Of a DNA stretch of 64,000 nt, positions 63,201 through 64,000 are shown piece after piece. Numbering within the stretch: position 1 is the first letter of the stretch; every line of letters begins with the position of its first letter. This stretch comes from Azadirachta indica (lineage: Eukaryota; Streptophyta; Magnoliopsida; Sapindales; Meliaceae): contig CM040453.1 in NCBI GenBank assembly GCA_022749755.1, positions 642,102 to 706,101 on the forward strand. The letters run 5' to 3'. The position numbers were made by a program, and so were the translations under genes. A model generated the notes under the pieces. The model was given only the letters and a program-made list of their open reading frames with translations. It ran no database searches and was not told the origin of the DNA.

Positions 63201-64000
63201 TTGTCACAATACAAACATCAAGAGATATTGCTAGAGAAAATGTTACTGCAGGTCAAACTTTGTATCCAAAATGCCACTTTAGCTCTTTCTCTTTCTCACC
63301 ATGTTTATTGTTGGGCATTGTCTCAATGAACTTCAATGTGTGCTCATGCTCATGTTTATGTGTCCCTTTCTGAGACTCTGTGTGCATGCCCCAAGTTCAT
63401 GTTCCTTCCTTCATTACTGGAAAGTTCCCAATTTAAGTTTTATGCCCATGGTTTGAAGTGGATATTAGTGCATTGAATACACTTGCAGGGTTGAGTTTCA
63501 ATCTTGCGGTCAGTTGTGAATGTTTTGTTTTTTGTTTACTGGAAGCAAGTAAATCAGGAACAACAGTCAGTCTTTTTGAGGCAGGGTAGGAGGTAAAGCA
63601 TATGGATCCCTGATGTGGGGATGTAACAACCGGCAAACAACCGGCATACAGCGACTATATGTTTCGCATTCCACCTTTTACTATTTTTTTATTCTTGTTA
63701 TCATTTTATACCTTTTCCTCCATGAAAATGGAACACATCATAGTTATGCTATAGAATCTTACTTTTGTTGGTGATTAGACTGACCTTGTTGGTCATTTTA
63801 TTCTTGTTGCATGAATCCCAATTCCTGTTGACCACTTATGACTATAATTCCTTGACTGTTATAGTAGCAGCCATCCTATGGAAAATAATCATGCAGAACA
63901 AGCTCAAGGTAAGTTATAGGACTACCGTAGATGTTTAATGTTGGAAATGTTGTCACTCCTGCAGTAACTGATATTTGTGCAATGTTCGGCTCTCAGATAG
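60243..64000 (+). CDS. RAD9: RAD9 checkpoint clamp subunit (9-1-1 complex), 3' partial
   Basis: Eight exons can be placed: 60243-60347, 60824-60943, 61026-61134, 61752-62003, 62073-62185, 62417-62481, 62783-63033, 63108-63251. They join in frame: MEFTVSRNALKTFARSITCL, SSRSAYQSITFKPDCFDVY, VQLPNPDAPKVQWTLKC, YWVTCNVEPDIQHLSLDRRR, NFQSSLQEITVIA, SEEIGG-like NEIGGKAVELRSYIDPTK, LHTQLWIDPAEEFVQYT, PILMAPKYGLDDGSSSNFDA. This is the PCNA-like clamp domain followed by the start of the hydrophilic phosphorylated tail. Exon 1 ends CAG|GCAATC, a GC donor. At least one further exon is expected; SHPMENNHAEQAQ-like coding around 63866-63909 followed by GTAAGT is a candidate, but its phase does not fit exon 8 directly. 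Role: RAD9-RAD1-HUS1 clamp in DNA damage signalling. Confidence 0.93.

Noticed and set aside
63252..64000. Final RAD9 exons
   Set aside because: The AG at 63867 followed by SSHPMENNHAEQAQ-like codons and GTAAGT looks like an exon, but its phase does not match the 63251 donor. A missing small exon is likely, so I left it unresolved.

Overview
This is a nuclear segment of a flowering plant, most likely a eudicot of the rosid group. The genes have short coding exons split by AT-rich GT-AG introns, the intergenic DNA is very AT-rich with many microsatellites, and the families are plant-specific (type I formin, RBOH, HIPP, H2A.W, PWWP/PDP, kelch-type ACBP). My guess at a Citrus-like tree rests on general resemblance and was not tested.

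Layout, left to right. (+) 3' part of a kelch acyl-CoA-binding protein (97-5371). (+) PWWP-domain chromatin protein (7054-10992). A roughly 0.9 kb non-autonomous element with long terminal inverted repeats (about 11711-12655). (+) single-exon C2/SRC2-like protein (13258-14277), followed by a 140-base poly-G tract. (+) ATG18a-type autophagy propeller (15328-17112), convergent with (-) a DEG14/HtrA protease (17601-20750). (-) Heterochromatic histone H2A.W (21592-22344). (-) tRNA-Gly(CCC) (22978-23048). (-) RecQsim helicase, 15 exons (23451-29026). (-) BiP/HSP70 of the ER, with a divergent NDEL tail (30014-32855). (-) FH11-type formin (33741-36826). A 5.7 kb AT-rich gap. (+) NADPH oxidase RBOH (42553-47155). 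(+) HIPP metallochaperone-like protein (49022-50725). A long gene-poor stretch. (+) a decayed PCC13-62 desiccation-protein pseudogene (about 55390-56545). (-) ribosomal protein eS21 (57427-58602). (+) RAD9 checkpoint clamp subunit, running off the right edge (60243 onwards).

The genes do not form an operon-like unit; each has its own promoter. Several act in nuclear DNA and chromatin maintenance (PWWP, H2A.W, RecQsim, RAD9), others in proteostasis and stress (ATG18, DEG14, BiP, RBOH). As far as I remember Arabidopsis gene numbers, the order interleaves two duplicated Arabidopsis blocks (At3g054xx and At5g276xx), so the window looks like a largely unfractionated ancestral block.

I reconstructed splice junctions by hand from GT/AG signals, reading frame and family similarity. 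Every complete gene model closes in frame. I found no convincing novel multi-gene system. The observations most worth a second look are the G140 tract, the NDEL tail of BiP, the in-frame TGA just upstream of the PWWP start, the GC-AG intron in RAD9, the pseudogene, and the long-TIR element.
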